Origin: Liolophura sinensis
Lineage: Eukaryota; Mollusca; Polyplacophora; Chitonida; Chitonidae
Assembly: GCF_032854445.1 (NCBI RefSeq)
Contig: NC_088307.1
Span: forward strand, 12,088,001-12,152,000
Direction: 5' to 3'
DNA: 64,000 nt
Every line of letters begins with the position of its first letter. The stretch's first letter is position 1. Made by a program: the position numbers and the translations under genes. The notes under the pieces are model-generated. The model was not told the DNA's origin. It was given only the letters and a program-made list of their open reading frames with translations, and searched no databases. Of the stretch, positions 56,701 to 64,000 are shown piece by piece.

Positions 56701-59700
56701 TCTGGACAACGACGAATCAACCCGGAAGTCCATATGGTGAGCTTTATCTTATCCGAACTGAAATGCCTTCGTGGCAAGTGAAGGCTCTGACAAAAAACAA
56801 AAAAAAAAACAAATGAAACAAGTTCTGGGCAAAGATTTGGCCTGAGTTTTGTATCACACTGACATCGTTTAAGGCTGTTGCCGTCGGATGAGTAAGAAAT
56901 ACTTAAGCTTGGGGTGGCATTAAACTACAACCAGATAACAAATACCCTTTACCATCAACTTCACAGTCAAGGAATCTGATATTTTAGTCAAAAATATTGA
57001 AAACAGTCATGGATTTATTCTGTTTGTTGGATGACTACCGGTGCTTCCGCAACCAGCGCGACACAAAATGGTCCAGGAGCCTCTGACCAATGCGATCGCT
57101 GAAGTGTGTTGAAGTCAAGCTCTTGCTGGCTCCCTCTCCTGTCGTACGTGGGAAGGTACGGGGAGACTGAAGTTAGCAGCGGGTTAGTTATTAGTTATTC
57201 GAATAACTAATAACTAACTCAGCAGCGGGTTAGTTATTTCAATAAATAATAACTAGCCAGCAACGAGATATTTATTCGAATAACTAATAACTAACCAACA
57301 GCGGGTTACTTATTCGAAATCAGTTATTTGAATAACTAAAAAATAACACAGCAGCAGGTTAGTTGTTCGAATAACCAACAACTAAGCCAGCACCGGGTTC
57401 AGCGGGCTGAAAGGAGAAAAAAATTTAAATACCACACAAATACCAATTAAAAGAGTATGCATTCCCCTGCATTCTTCTGTGTTAGGAGGATTGCCGTCGA
57501 AAATCGCCGAAGTGCAGTTCGTACATTTCCGGTAGAACGCTTTTTCCCAGAAGGTAGCGAACAGGACAGTTTTCCGCTTGACTGAATTTTGGACGTAGAT
57601 TCCGAGTTTATACGAACAAGCCGGCAGTTTTAGCGACTCTCATTGAGTCACAATTGAGTCTCACAAACCTCCAGCATAAATTACAGGGAGTTAGAGATGG
57701 AGGGCGTGATGGACTATGCGATTTAGGTTTTCAGGCTTTACGTATATAGCGAAGAAAAATCGCAAAATTATGCAGCAAGCACCACAATATAGAAAAACTA
57801 TGCTATTTTTAGCCTATAGTGCCATTTTAAAATTTTTCTTTTCCTTTAAAAATACTGAAACCATCCACTGACTATCGTTCAACGAGAAAGCAACAAGAGA
57901 ACCAACATCGTGCCATAAAGAACATACAGAATTCCCGCTGACTGGGTAGTGTTAGAGATAACTCAGGCCAATGAAGTTAAATGTTAGGCAGGACACATTT
58001 ATTCCAGCATGTCCAAGGCAATAGGGTTTAACTCAGGAAATTCCTGTCTCTTTTGTCAGCCAGTCGGCATCGGTTCTACATCCCTTGGCGCCCTCGTAAT
58101 CGTTAACGAGCCACTACAGCTCATAAACTTTTGAGTTTAAAACTTTTATGAACTCTTAAGGACTGAATTAATTTGCATTGCATTCCTTAATTATAACCAT
58201 TTTACAGGATGCTAATGCCAATGACAGTGGGCATATAGTCACGGTGTAAACACGGTTTGTTGTCAGTTTACATCCGTTATGGTTTCATTCATGTTAATGC
58301 TTAAATAGAAGCAACTTAAACCTCATCCAACCCTACACCTCACAGGCAAAACAGGAATTGATGCTAACAGGAATTTATCAGATGTCATTAGGAATGTCAT
58401 TACATAACAAAGAACAAAAATTAAGAGGGAGGTGGAAGAGGGGGCGAGGTGGTTTGATTTTCTGTATCCTTTAATTATATATGTGAATACATTTCGTGCA
58501 GGTATGTCGGAGCCATTCCCCGCCCTGCAGGCTGTGGTCACCACCCTAAGTACGGGGCCAGTAGGACCTAGTGACATGATTGGGGGCACTAACAAGTCCC
58601 TTCTCATGAGGTACGGTTTTGCCCTTGTAGACACCATTTTTGAAATAAAAACCATTTTTGAAATAAATAGTACTTTTAAAATACAAAAATTTACGATTCT
58701 GGAAAGTAATTTCCACTTTTTCGCCAGTTTTGACTAATCGATGCTCGCCAATTTTGAAATAGAAATAATTACCCATTTAAATGCCCTTTTTTCACAATTG
58801 ATAACTCTTTTTTCAAAAGAAGTTAGTAGTTTTATTTTTTAAAAAATGGTCAATGTTTATTTTAAAACTGGCCAAATTGTATTTCAAAACTGGTTAAATT
58901 TAGTGCCCAAGAAGAACTTTTCTTTAAAATAAATATTTTATTTTATGGCAACTGATTTTGATTGTTTCTATTTCTGTGAAATACAAACACATGTAGGTGC
59001 CTGTCCTCTAAGCTGTTCATTGGTTCAGAGATAGTCAGGTTTATGGCAACCGCAGAGAGTGAGCATTTGCTTGGGGTTTAACGTGGTACTTAATAATTTT
59101 TCAGGGTCCTCCGTGGCTCAGTGGGTTAGCGCGCTAACGCAGCGTAATGACACAGGAGCATCTCGCCAATGCAGTCGCTGTGAGTTCAACTCCAGCTCAA
59201 GCTGGCTTCCTCTCCGGCCGTAAGTGGGAAGGTTTGCCAGCAACCTGCGAATGGTCGTGGGTTTTGCCCGGGCTCTGCCCAATTTCCACCCACCATAATT
59301 CTGGCCGCCGTCGTATGAGTGAACTATTCTTGAGTAGGGCGTAAAACACCAATCAAATAAATAAATAAACAAATAACAGTTTTTAAGTCCTGTCGACGAA
59401 GGAGTCCACAGGATATACAGGGTGTCCCAGAAGTCGTGCGCCATCCTGATTTTCATTTTTTTCACGTGTTTCAGATTTAATACTGATTTTAAATTTATTT
59501 TCTCTCTATAACAGTTAATTATGGCTAATAAACTAACAGTACAAGAAAGAGTTTAATCGGTTTTTATGTTTGAAAGAGATGGAGCAACACCGTTCTGTAG
59601 CTCAAACATTCAACCTCAACCTGGATGGTGCGCGACTTTTGTGCATAATATGCCTCCTTGTTGCAGGAGAGTTTTCAAGCATTCTTTCATCTAATGCTGC

Positions 59701-62145
59701 TTCACTGAGATGACTTCCCGAAGGAAAATAAGCAGTCATTATTCTGATGCAAGTCAACAAGTCCTTCACTATGCCCTGTATGCTGAACGCCAGGCAAGGA
59801 AGTTACAACTTCCCCTATTTTAAGGTTTTAGATGTGACCCCACCTCAGGATTGAGCCTGGGTCTACCAACAGACGAGAAAGAAGTAAATCAGAGAGAGCT
59901 GGCTCGACCGCATGATTGCAGCTAAACTGTGAGCAAGTGCACCAACAAGTACCTCCAGTAGGGAAAGGGGGGGGGGGGGCTAAACTCGACCTTCTTACAA
60001 TGTGCGGACATTCGTGACAAAATGTAAAATTTTACGTTTTTATATTCAACAGATGTTGTAATGAAGACGGACTCATTCTCAAACCCTCTAAACCAGCAAG
60101 GGCGATTAACAGTCAGATTATTCAGGTAATTAATGCTTTTAGATTCTAAAAAAAAAACTGATTCATCCAATCTGTCGCATGATCAAATCCAGCTGTCGCT
60201 GCTTCCGCCTTATTTCTGAATTTAATTGTTAACCGTTTTAACTGTTGTGAGAAGCAAGACTTTACCTAGCCCAAGCTTAATTTTTGGAGTGGCGTATTTA
60301 TTCAAGCTTAAACAAGGCTGCGGGAAATCCTATCTGATTTGTCAGCCAATCAGAGACGATTTATGCAAAGGACGGGTTCATGCAAAGGGTGGATTCGTGC
60401 AAAGGGATGTTTCATGCAAATAGCGGGTTCATGCAAAGGACGGGCTCATGCAAAGAGAATCACTTAACAGTTTCCAATAATGATGGAAAGGCGTAAGGAA
60501 TGTTTTGGGCGAATGAATGAAATTAGTACCTAGATCGAGATCTATGGTGGTATAATAAAAATGTACCTCAGTTGCGCTTTTGTCACAAATGTTCTCATAT
60601 CCACTGTTGCGATCTTATTCTACATGATGAACGTCATCACAGACATTTTTAGTCATTACACTATACATCACACTTACGACTTGCACTGTCATCTCAAGAG
60701 TAATGTAATCTGTCTAGAAATCAAAACCTTTATTTCAAAGTACGATAATAATCAATTTAGTCTTTCGGCAATGAAACAATGAAAAGCGATGTCTCGGCGA
60801 TCAGTTTGATGGGAGAAAATCTGCAGATGTGGTAAAGATAATCGTTTTGTTTACCTGGCTTCTTTGGTAATTTAGATAGCCTGTTAAATTTTAATTGTTG
60901 TAGGCGGCTTTTGGTGGTGATATTGGACCGGAAGGAGAAGTGTGGTCCACATACTCCATTGTTTCCGGTTTGTTTTTTGGGATAATTCTTGCAGCAGATC
61001 TTCAAAGGCCATTTTCTATTACACCGGAAGCAGCAGGATTTCGAAATCAGAACATGGTAACGTAATTTTAGGGCAATATTTTAAAACTTAATTTTGAAAA
61101 AGTTGTCTTGAAAAGTTTTTATTTGGCTTATAAATAAAGAAAAAGAATATTTAACCCAATTTTTGGATAACTTCAATTAGGTTTCAAACATGCAAAATAT
61201 ATGTCACTGTGGAAATGGCCGTAAATCCTCAGTTTAACTCGTCCTAAAAGCGTTTTACCATAGTGATACAACCTGTGTCATTCCCATGGACATTCATATT
61301 TACACCCCCTAATTACAGACGACAATGATTTATTCGCATCGGGAATATGACCACGTGATGCCTTTCAACCAATCATCACCTTATCTACTTAAAAACTGCT
61401 CGACGGTGGAGTTCTGCTTGCTGTATACATCACCTGTTCTGAAAGTTGGGTAGGTGCACTCATCTGATCAATGAGCTACTTCTGTAAATGTTCTAAAACC
61501 AGAGTTTAACCATTCCGTTGTGGTAAAGCTGTTTAGGTATATATGGTGTAAATTACACATTTGTCTTGTTTTACAGAGATTTGTTTACAACAGATGTTTT
61601 AAAAGATGTGCAAAATTAAGGATTGCACATGCAACATACAATTCTTACATATGTAATTATAGAATAAATAGAAAAATTAGTAGTTTGTAGTATTCCATAA
61701 CCACCGTACTGTTTTAGAACCAATCTTTTGCCGACAAATGAGGAAATTTCCCCTCTTTCTTTATATAGCGTGTTATGTTTTGTGGCTTTTCTTGCTAGGT
61801 TTTAGTAAATTCTAGAAGAAACAAAAAGTACAAAGCAAGCACGGAGTTACTTTCTTTGGAGTAGACATCACGTGATATGCTGAATTCCTTTGTCTTCTCT
61901 GTTTTAACAGAAAATCGCAAGTGGTAATTCTCGGTGAAATCAGCAAATGGGTCCCTGTGTCGTCACAGCGCTTGCTCGATGTGTCATACGGCTCTGATAT
62001 TACGGTTACAGTAAAGGGGTCAACCGATGAAGATGTGACTTTGTTTTTCTTGGTCGATGAACACGTAGCATCGATAACCTGTAGGATTGGAGCGAGTGGT
62101 ATTGCAACGTTGTATTTGAACGCAAAACTGTGCAAGAATCTATAA
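41721..62145 (+). CDS. Locus C: secreted GH36/raffinose-synthase-like glycoside hydrolase, 17 exons
   Basis: Seventeen exons with matching phases sum to 2256 nt, a 751-residue protein plus stop. It has a signal peptide (residues 1 to about 22) and at least six N-glycosylation sequons, so it is probably secreted. An N-terminal beta-rich region (about 24-250) precedes a catalytic region with YWTDGGAYYYY (279-289), VQYDSWWYY (318-326), YEQDWL (D414 as candidate nucleophile) and RVSDDYRP (D477 or D478 as candidate acid/base). LSTGPVGPSD follows, then EDGLILKPSKPA and a C-terminal beta domain. The RVSDDYRP and STGPVGPSD blocks resemble RASDDFYP and SGGPIYVSD of raffinose synthases and GH36 enzymes as I know them. 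An alpha-galactosidase-like TIM-barrel enzyme is inferred. The substrate is unknown, and a non-catalytic role is possible. Confidence 0.75.
41831..42055 (-). mobile_element. SINE family 1 in intron 1 of locus C
   Basis: GGTGTTTTACGCCGTACTCG through GAACTCACAGCGACCGCATT to the start of the reversed head. Confidence 0.75.
42464..42741 (+). CDS. Locus C exon 2
   Basis: Acceptor GCTCACAG, donor CAGGTAAC, phase 1 in, phase 0 out; residues 24-116. The open frame continues into the intron to 42882, but the donor and the next exon's phase place the end at 42741. It encodes the start of the N-terminal beta-rich region (SVEIHKDGYYIVNVGGQPWL) and the sequon NST. Confidence 0.8.
43430..43848 (+). repeat. 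Tandem repeat, about 115-140 bp unit, three copies
   Basis: ACATGTATATGTGATGTCAC to CACACGGTGGCAACG repeats three times in intron 2 of locus C. Fainter copies reach back to about 43190. Confidence 0.8.
43994..44148 (+). CDS. Locus C exon 3
   Basis: Acceptor TTGAAG (weak tract), donor GTGAGT, phase 0 in, phase 2 out. It reads RYVNGANMTEALNDNSVIGG and continues through FPSFKLEG and LGYLSYGGEMFGD. The length fits exactly between exons 2 and 4. Confidence 0.75.
44759..44999 (+). CDS. Locus C exon 4
   Basis: Acceptor GTTTTAG, donor AAGGTATAC, phase 2 in, phase 0 out; residues 168-248. It contains GGPLSVFDQRGNAVVISPFN and HWGIMGG, a beta-sandwich-like region that would precede the barrel. Confidence 0.8.
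46068..46300 (-). mobile_element. SINE family 1 in intron 4 of locus C
   Basis: CTTGGTGTTTTTACGCCGTA, core with a small deletion, and GAACTCACCGCGACC. The head is degraded. Confidence 0.75.
46369..46474 (+). CDS. Locus C exon 5
   Basis: Acceptor TTTTTTTAG, donor AGGTAAAT, phase 0 in, phase 1 out. It encodes WGEVLKTQY and LTLNYMGYWTDGG, the start of the catalytic region. Confidence 0.8.
46545..46618 (-). mobile_element. SINE family 1, short fragment
   Basis: CCGGAGAGGAAGCAAGCAAG and GCACTCACAGCGACTGGATT only. Confidence 0.5.
46860..46956 (+). CDS. Locus C exon 6
   Basis: Acceptor AATCCTCAG, donor AGGTAAGG, phase 1 in, phase 2 out. It encodes AYYYYNTEKNKTYEETILDV and the residues up to LNLPF. 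Confidence 0.8.
47480..47710 (-). mobile_element. SINE family 1, diverged
   Basis: TTTATTTACTTGATTGAAGT, a shortened core and GACTTGAACTCACAACGATC. Confidence 0.6.
47797..48075 (-). mobile_element. SINE family 1, full length
   Basis: A T-run, complete core and the reversed head ending GAGCCACGGAGGTCCCC. CTTAAACTTTT occurs on both sides as a probable TSD (right copy 48076-48086). Intron 6 of locus C. Confidence 0.85.
48085..48172 (+). mobile_element. SINE family 1, 3' end
   Basis: CTCCCACCATAATGCTGGCC to ACATCAATCAAATAAATAAA, opposite in direction to the adjacent full copy. The full copy has inserted next to, or into, it. Confidence 0.7.
48328..48423 (+). CDS. Locus C exon 7
   Basis: Acceptor CATGCCTTAG, donor CAGTAAGC, phase 2 at both ends. 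It encodes YVQYDSWWYYKG and WEPMADVFPHGL. The position corresponds to the conserved D-x-W strand (IDDGWQ-like) of GH36 enzymes. Confidence 0.8.
49385..49530 (+). mobile_element. SINE family 1, 3' half
   Basis: GCGGATGATCGTGGTTTGCC to CACCAATCAAATAAATAAAT. Confidence 0.7.
50684..50737. repeat. (TA)n microsatellite
   Basis: A run of TA of about 54 bases in intron 7 of locus C. Confidence 0.9.
51115..51165 (+). CDS. Locus C exon 8
   Basis: A 51-nt exon with acceptor TTCTGCAG and donor TGGTAATT, phase 2 at both ends, encoding YMYNMTGWPAGAHNRYW. The donor sequence is the founding unit of a 22-bp minisatellite that follows directly. Confidence 0.75.
51166..51580 (+). repeat. 22-bp minisatellite made of 5' splice-site copies
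   Basis: The exon 8 donor TG|GTAATTACAAAAC is the first unit of an array whose unit is GTAATTATAAAACTGTACAC with TG at its end. About 17 units follow at exactly 22-bp spacing, most with ACTG|GTAATT or ACTG|GTGATT. Units near the exon are diverged and central ones nearly identical. Confidence 0.9.
52168..52455 (+). repeat. 29-bp minisatellite made of 3' splice-site copies
   Basis: The unit is GTCATGCCCTTCTATATGAT plus CCTATATAG, about eight or nine copies. After a 30-base break the last copy, TATATGATCCTATATAG, is the acceptor of exon 9, and the exon itself begins GTCA like each unit. Confidence 0.9.
52456..52540 (+). CDS. Locus C exon 9
   Basis: Acceptor CCTATATAG, donor GAGGTAAG, phase 2 in, phase 0 out, encoding SLTKYAKQNGGQFQFTVETL and SVPVEE. 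The acceptor is identical to the junction of the 29-bp repeat units upstream. Confidence 0.75.
52688..52945 (-). mobile_element. SINE family 1 in intron 9 of locus C
   Basis: TTTATTTGATTGGTGTTTTA to GAACTCACCGCGACCGCACT and a degraded head. Confidence 0.8.
52978..53335 (+). mobile_element. SINE family 2, most complete copy
   Basis: GGCCCCGATAGCACCGTTTG, TCCGCTTCGGGAGTGGTAGA and TCCGGAATCAATCCTCGG form a tRNA-like head with anticodon-arm and T-arm remnants. The body and the tail TACGACGTTAAACCCCAAGC, then CATTCACTCACTCAC, follow. It lies directly after a minus-strand family 1 copy. Confidence 0.8.
53465..54010 (+). repeat. Degenerate minisatellite, about 40-50 bp unit
   Basis: GCCTTTCCCCATTGTTATCA with AGAAAGCCATGTGAT recurs about a dozen times with variation in intron 9 of locus C. 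Confidence 0.75.
54020..54954 (-). mobile_element. Candidate solo LTR in intron 9 of locus C
   Basis: The block starts TGTTACGG and ends TATATAACA, giving 5-bp TGTTA/TAACA inverted termini. On the minus strand there is a TATA-like CGTATATAAGCC near 54830. There is no coding content, and no matching 5-bp target duplication was found, so the borders are uncertain. Confidence 0.3.
55391..55450 (+). CDS. Locus C exon 10
   Basis: A 60-nt exon, phase 0 at both ends, encoding AFWDYLFTRAREWGLILYEQ. The LILYEQ strand leads into the D414-W of exon 11, placed like the nucleophile-bearing strand of GH36 enzymes. Confidence 0.75.
56299..56475 (+). CDS. Locus C exon 11
   Basis: 177 nt, phase 0 at both ends, acceptor TTCTACAG, donor ATGGTAAG. 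It starts DWLHNEFEGLEAM and continues LLQMGNAARKHGISILYCMS. D414 is the candidate catalytic nucleophile. Confidence 0.8.
56598..56736 (+). CDS. Locus C exon 12
   Basis: Acceptor TTTACAG, donor TGGTGAGC, phase 0 in, phase 1 out. It encodes ARVSDDYRPGNGQWKIGISS and on to the PFKDTFWTTTNQPGSPYG region. The SDD pair is the candidate acid/base site. Confidence 0.8.
57060..57158 (+). mobile_element. SINE family 1, middle fragment
   Basis: GGAGCCTCTGACCAATGCGA to TCGTACGTGGGAAGG, without the 3' part. Confidence 0.6.
57165..57415. repeat. Array of palindromic units
   Basis: The first unit holds a perfect 36-bp palindrome at 57183-57218 centred on TTCGAA, with arms GTTAGTTATTAGTTATTC. About five related units follow, each spaced by AGCAGCGGG-like sequence. 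Intron 12 of locus C. Confidence 0.85.
58502..58610 (+). CDS. Locus C exon 13
   Basis: Acceptor TCGTGCAG, donor GAGGTACG, phase 1 in, phase 2 out. It encodes PFPALQAVVTTLSTGPVGPS and DMIGGTNKSLLM, the block most like the SGGPIYVSD segment of raffinose synthases. Confidence 0.8.
59104..59375 (+). mobile_element. SINE family 1, full length, plus strand
   Basis: The head TCCTCCGTGGCTCAGTGGGT, then box B-like GAGTTCAACTCC, the core and CACCAATCAAATAAATAAAT. This is the clearest direct reading of the family from head to tail. Confidence 0.85.
59418..59642 (+). mobile_element. Deleted mariner/Tc1-type DNA transposon, right end cut by a SINE
   Basis: After a TA at 59416 the left end reads CAGGGTGTCCCAGAAGTCGT. 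At 59622-59640 GGATGGTGCGCGACTTTT is the inverted repeat of GTGCGCCATCC in the left end. Between them a broken frame reads MANKLTVQERV, then in another frame RSVAQTFNLNLDG, the start of a mariner-like transposase (helix-turn-helix part). Almost all of the transposase is missing, and the outer bases of the right end are replaced by a family 2 SINE. Confidence 0.65.
59643..59878 (-). mobile_element. SINE family 2, minus strand, inside a mariner remnant
   Basis: CCTCCTTGTTGCAGGAGAG, CTGCTTCACTGAGATGACTT and AGTCCTTCACTATGCCCTGT are the reverse of family 2. Its left edge cuts the right inverted repeat of the element at 59418. Confidence 0.65.
60053..60125 (+). CDS. Locus C exon 14
   Basis: 73 nt, phase 2 in, phase 0 out, encoding CCNEDGLILKPSKPARAINS and QIIQ. 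A copy of this exon lies inverted at 38384-38456. Confidence 0.8.
60904..61056 (+). CDS. Locus C exon 15
   Basis: 153 nt, phase 0 at both ends, acceptor AATTGTTGTAG, donor ATGGTAAC. It encodes AAFGGDIGPEGEVWSTYSIV and FFGIILAADLQRPF. A damaged copy lies inverted at 37407-37527. Confidence 0.8.
61319..61449 (+). CDS. Locus C exon 16
   Basis: Acceptor AATTACAG, donor GGGTAGGT, phase 0 in, phase 2 out, encoding MIYSHREYDHVMPFNQSSPY and LLKNCSTVEFCLLYTSPVLK. Confidence 0.75.
61911..62145 (+). CDS. Locus C exon 17 and stop
   Basis: Acceptor GTTTTAACAG, phase 2. It encodes the C-terminal beta domain (VVILGEISKWVPVSSQRLLD, then DVTLFFLVDEHVASITC) and ends LYLNAKLCKNL with TAA at 62143-62145. A possible AATAAA lies at 62251-62256. 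Confidence 0.8.
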
Positions 62146-62519
62146 TATTAATTTCATTCTATTGTTTTATCCCTTGATTTTGACTTCCTTGTTCACTCTA
62201 CACTAAAAATGTGAACTAATATATTTTTAAATATAATATATAAATATGAAAATAAAAATATCGATCTCAACCAACCAAATATTACATCGTCCTACGGGTT
62301 GCGCAGTAGAAAACAGGGGCAAATTTACTTTAACCTCAAATACAATCACTATACAAGATGTCTGTGAAAAATTGGAGTGTTGTGATGTGTACGTCTTGTT
62401 TGTTCGGAAAAAAAACATCAAGTATCATGTTGGTTTAGGAATCATATTTTTATCAGTTCTGGTCCACAGAATCTATACATACACCATAATAATCCAACAT
62501 GTTTGATATGTGTTTGTGA

Positions 62520-62800
62520 TTAAAGGTGCTCTCCACTCGCTTTTCCTTGGCCCTAGTGGAGGTATAGTGGCCACTGACGTGTCATTCCATTGGCCACCGT
62601 TGTAGGAGCCGGTGGCTTGTATTGCAGCGCCTTAAAGGGCAAGACCAACAATTAGATGACTTGGTTTCAGTTGTTTCTGGATCTTAGTTTCATGAAGGCA
62701 CGTCCCGGGCACACTTAAATCAGGATTTAATATGAAAGACTGATTAACTAACTTATAAAACGGAAGTGACGCATATAGGCACTGCCACTTCTGCAGTTGT
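62520..62800 (+). repeat. Unclassified dispersed repeat, copy 4
   Basis: Downstream of locus C. TTTCAGTTGTTTCTGGATCT and ACGGAAGTGACGCATATAGG match the other copies. Confidence 0.55.
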
Positions 62801-63368
62801 ACCACAGTACATTTTTTTTAATGCAAGGCTGTTTATATAACTGCAGTTATCTGTTGCAGTCAATTTTGTGGGTGGAGGAAACCGGATGTTGCGAAAAATC
62901 AGCAGAATTTCCATCCAAAACATTCTTCACGTGACACAGGATTTTAATCAGCAAGATAAAGCAGCCACAATATTTTAGGAAAATAAATTGTTCTAATATC
63001 ATTTACAGACCTGAAACTAGTCAAAAGGTAAAAGCAAAATTCTACATGAAGTAATATTTTACGAACACAAATTTGCCTTGCGAAATTTTGTTTTTTATTA
63101 TGTACTTAATTGCATGTAAGTCACTGAAAGCGGTACATTCACACACACACCCACGCACGCGCGCGCGCACACACGCACACACATACTCGCGCGCGCGCAC
63201 CCCCCCCCCCCCCCCCCTACCGCCCATATATACTTTAGAAGAAACATGACAAACTCAACTTGTTGATTTAGCTTACTAGTTTCGCCGAATCATGACAGTT
63301 CTTCACAGTTTTTTTTTTATTTCAACATATCTTGCGACAGCTATATATACATGCAGGTAGATTAAGCC
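62800..63368. other. 3' flank of locus C
   Basis: Apart from the CA/CG/C tract at 63139-63218 I see nothing until the Penelope-like fragment. Confidence 0.4.
63139..63218. repeat. (CA)n/(CG)n and poly-C tract
   Basis: Alternating CACACA and GCGCGC followed by about 20 C. Purine-pyrimidine alternation of this kind can adopt Z-form DNA. Confidence 0.85.
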
Positions 63369-63369
63369 A

Positions 63370-64000
63370 TGGTGATCAGTCCTAACTTACATATAGTTCA
63401 AACTTGCCCAGGGGATTAACCATTCAGGGAGATTATCTCTGTTTTCTCTGTTAAGTTCAGATTTAAATCTATGAATGAAGTAGTTCTTTCATTTCTCTTG
63501 TTTGAGCGTTAATTACTGGTAATTCAAAGAAGGGCATTATGTGGAACTTGGGCCCACCGTGTAGGTTACGGCCGCATGATGCGATATGTTTGGTTACAGG
63601 TAAATTCTGTAAACGTGACGTGTTAATTTGTTTCCTATGTACCCTACATTCATTCCTTACTGAATCACAGGTTTCGCCTATGTAACTTCGTTACAGTTAG
63701 AACAGGTTAAAACATAAAGTAGATTTACAATTCATATTAACGTTAATACGGAAGTTAAAATTGGTAGCATGAAACAAAAAATGACTGCTTGTTATTAAAT
63801 GTTTATAGCATATGCATCGTGGGTCTCCACACATAGAAGTTGTATAACTGCTTTCTATTAAGCTGGTAGTAAACCGTGCCTTTGTTAGCAGTTTCTTAAG
63901 TTTGGGAGCCTGTCTTTTACCGTTTATAATTTTGGTTTGATGAAAACTTTTAGTAAGATGATTATTTGATTCTAGCAGGGGTCGGTTGTTGTGGATAATG
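63370..64000 (-). mobile_element. Decayed Penelope-like element, 3' part with GIY-YIG endonuclease
   Basis: The minus strand reads RPLLESNNHLTKSFHQTK, KRQAPKLKKLLTKARF, then CGDPRCICYKHL (the CxxxxCxC-H linker of Penelope-like elements), YIGETCDSVRNECRVHRKQI and SCGRNLHGGPKFHIMPFFEL. YIGET with the R and H residues is the GIY-YIG endonuclease core of this class. Two compensating frameshifts interrupt the VLTCSNCNEV stretch just before YIGET, and stops follow the domain. The reverse transcriptase would lie beyond the right edge of the window. It cannot be active as written. Confidence 0.75.

Noticed and set aside
56364-56816. 150-codon frame spanning exons 11 and 12 of locus C
   Set aside because: It is in a different frame from the conserved protein and reads through an intron.
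57183-57218. Origin or operator-like palindrome
   Set aside because: It is one member of a tandem array inside an intron of an animal gene; no regulatory role is supported.

Overview
The window is animal nuclear DNA, AT-rich and intron-rich, and almost certainly molluscan. About thirty copies and fragments of one tRNA-headed SINE occur on both strands, together with two other tRNA-headed SINE families, many mini- and microsatellites, a decayed Penelope-like element, a deleted mariner and a possible solo LTR. I cannot name the species from the sequence. No bacterial features, CRISPR arrays or convincing functional tRNA or rRNA genes were seen.

Three protein-coding loci can be assembled by hand from splice sites and matching intron phases. 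All are on the + strand. Locus A (about 1006-8319) and locus B (12964-24068) are tandem paralogues encoding small type I membrane receptors. Each has one or more short EGF-like cysteine modules, a glycine/valine-rich transmembrane helix and a tyrosine-rich cytoplasmic tail ending in GEYDEL-x-LPRV. Locus A looks broken: one EGF-like exon carries a 1-bp frameshift and the transmembrane exon carries an in-frame TAG. In locus B, a YxxL module present once in A's tail is expanded to nine copies of about 40 residues, and a single extra A interrupts the frame between the first and second copies. A degenerate second copy of B's Thr-rich stalk exon lies in the preceding intron.

Locus C (41721-62145) is a 17-exon gene for a secreted protein of 751 residues, and every intron phase closes. 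Several motifs (YWTDGGAYYYY, VQYDSWWYY, YEQDWL, RVSDDYRP, LSTGPVGPSD) suggest a divergent TIM-barrel glycoside hydrolase of the GH36/raffinose-synthase type. Part of its 3' end (exons 14 and 15, the end of exon 17 and the 3' flank) lies inverted at about 36735-38562 as a decayed pseudogene.

The spaces between and inside the genes are dominated by repeats. The most unusual are in intron 8 of locus C. It begins with a 22-bp minisatellite whose unit repeats the 5' splice site, and it ends with a 29-bp minisatellite whose unit repeats the 3' splice site. A and B look like cell-surface signalling or recognition receptors. C looks like an unrelated secreted enzyme, and nothing in the sequence links its function to A and B.
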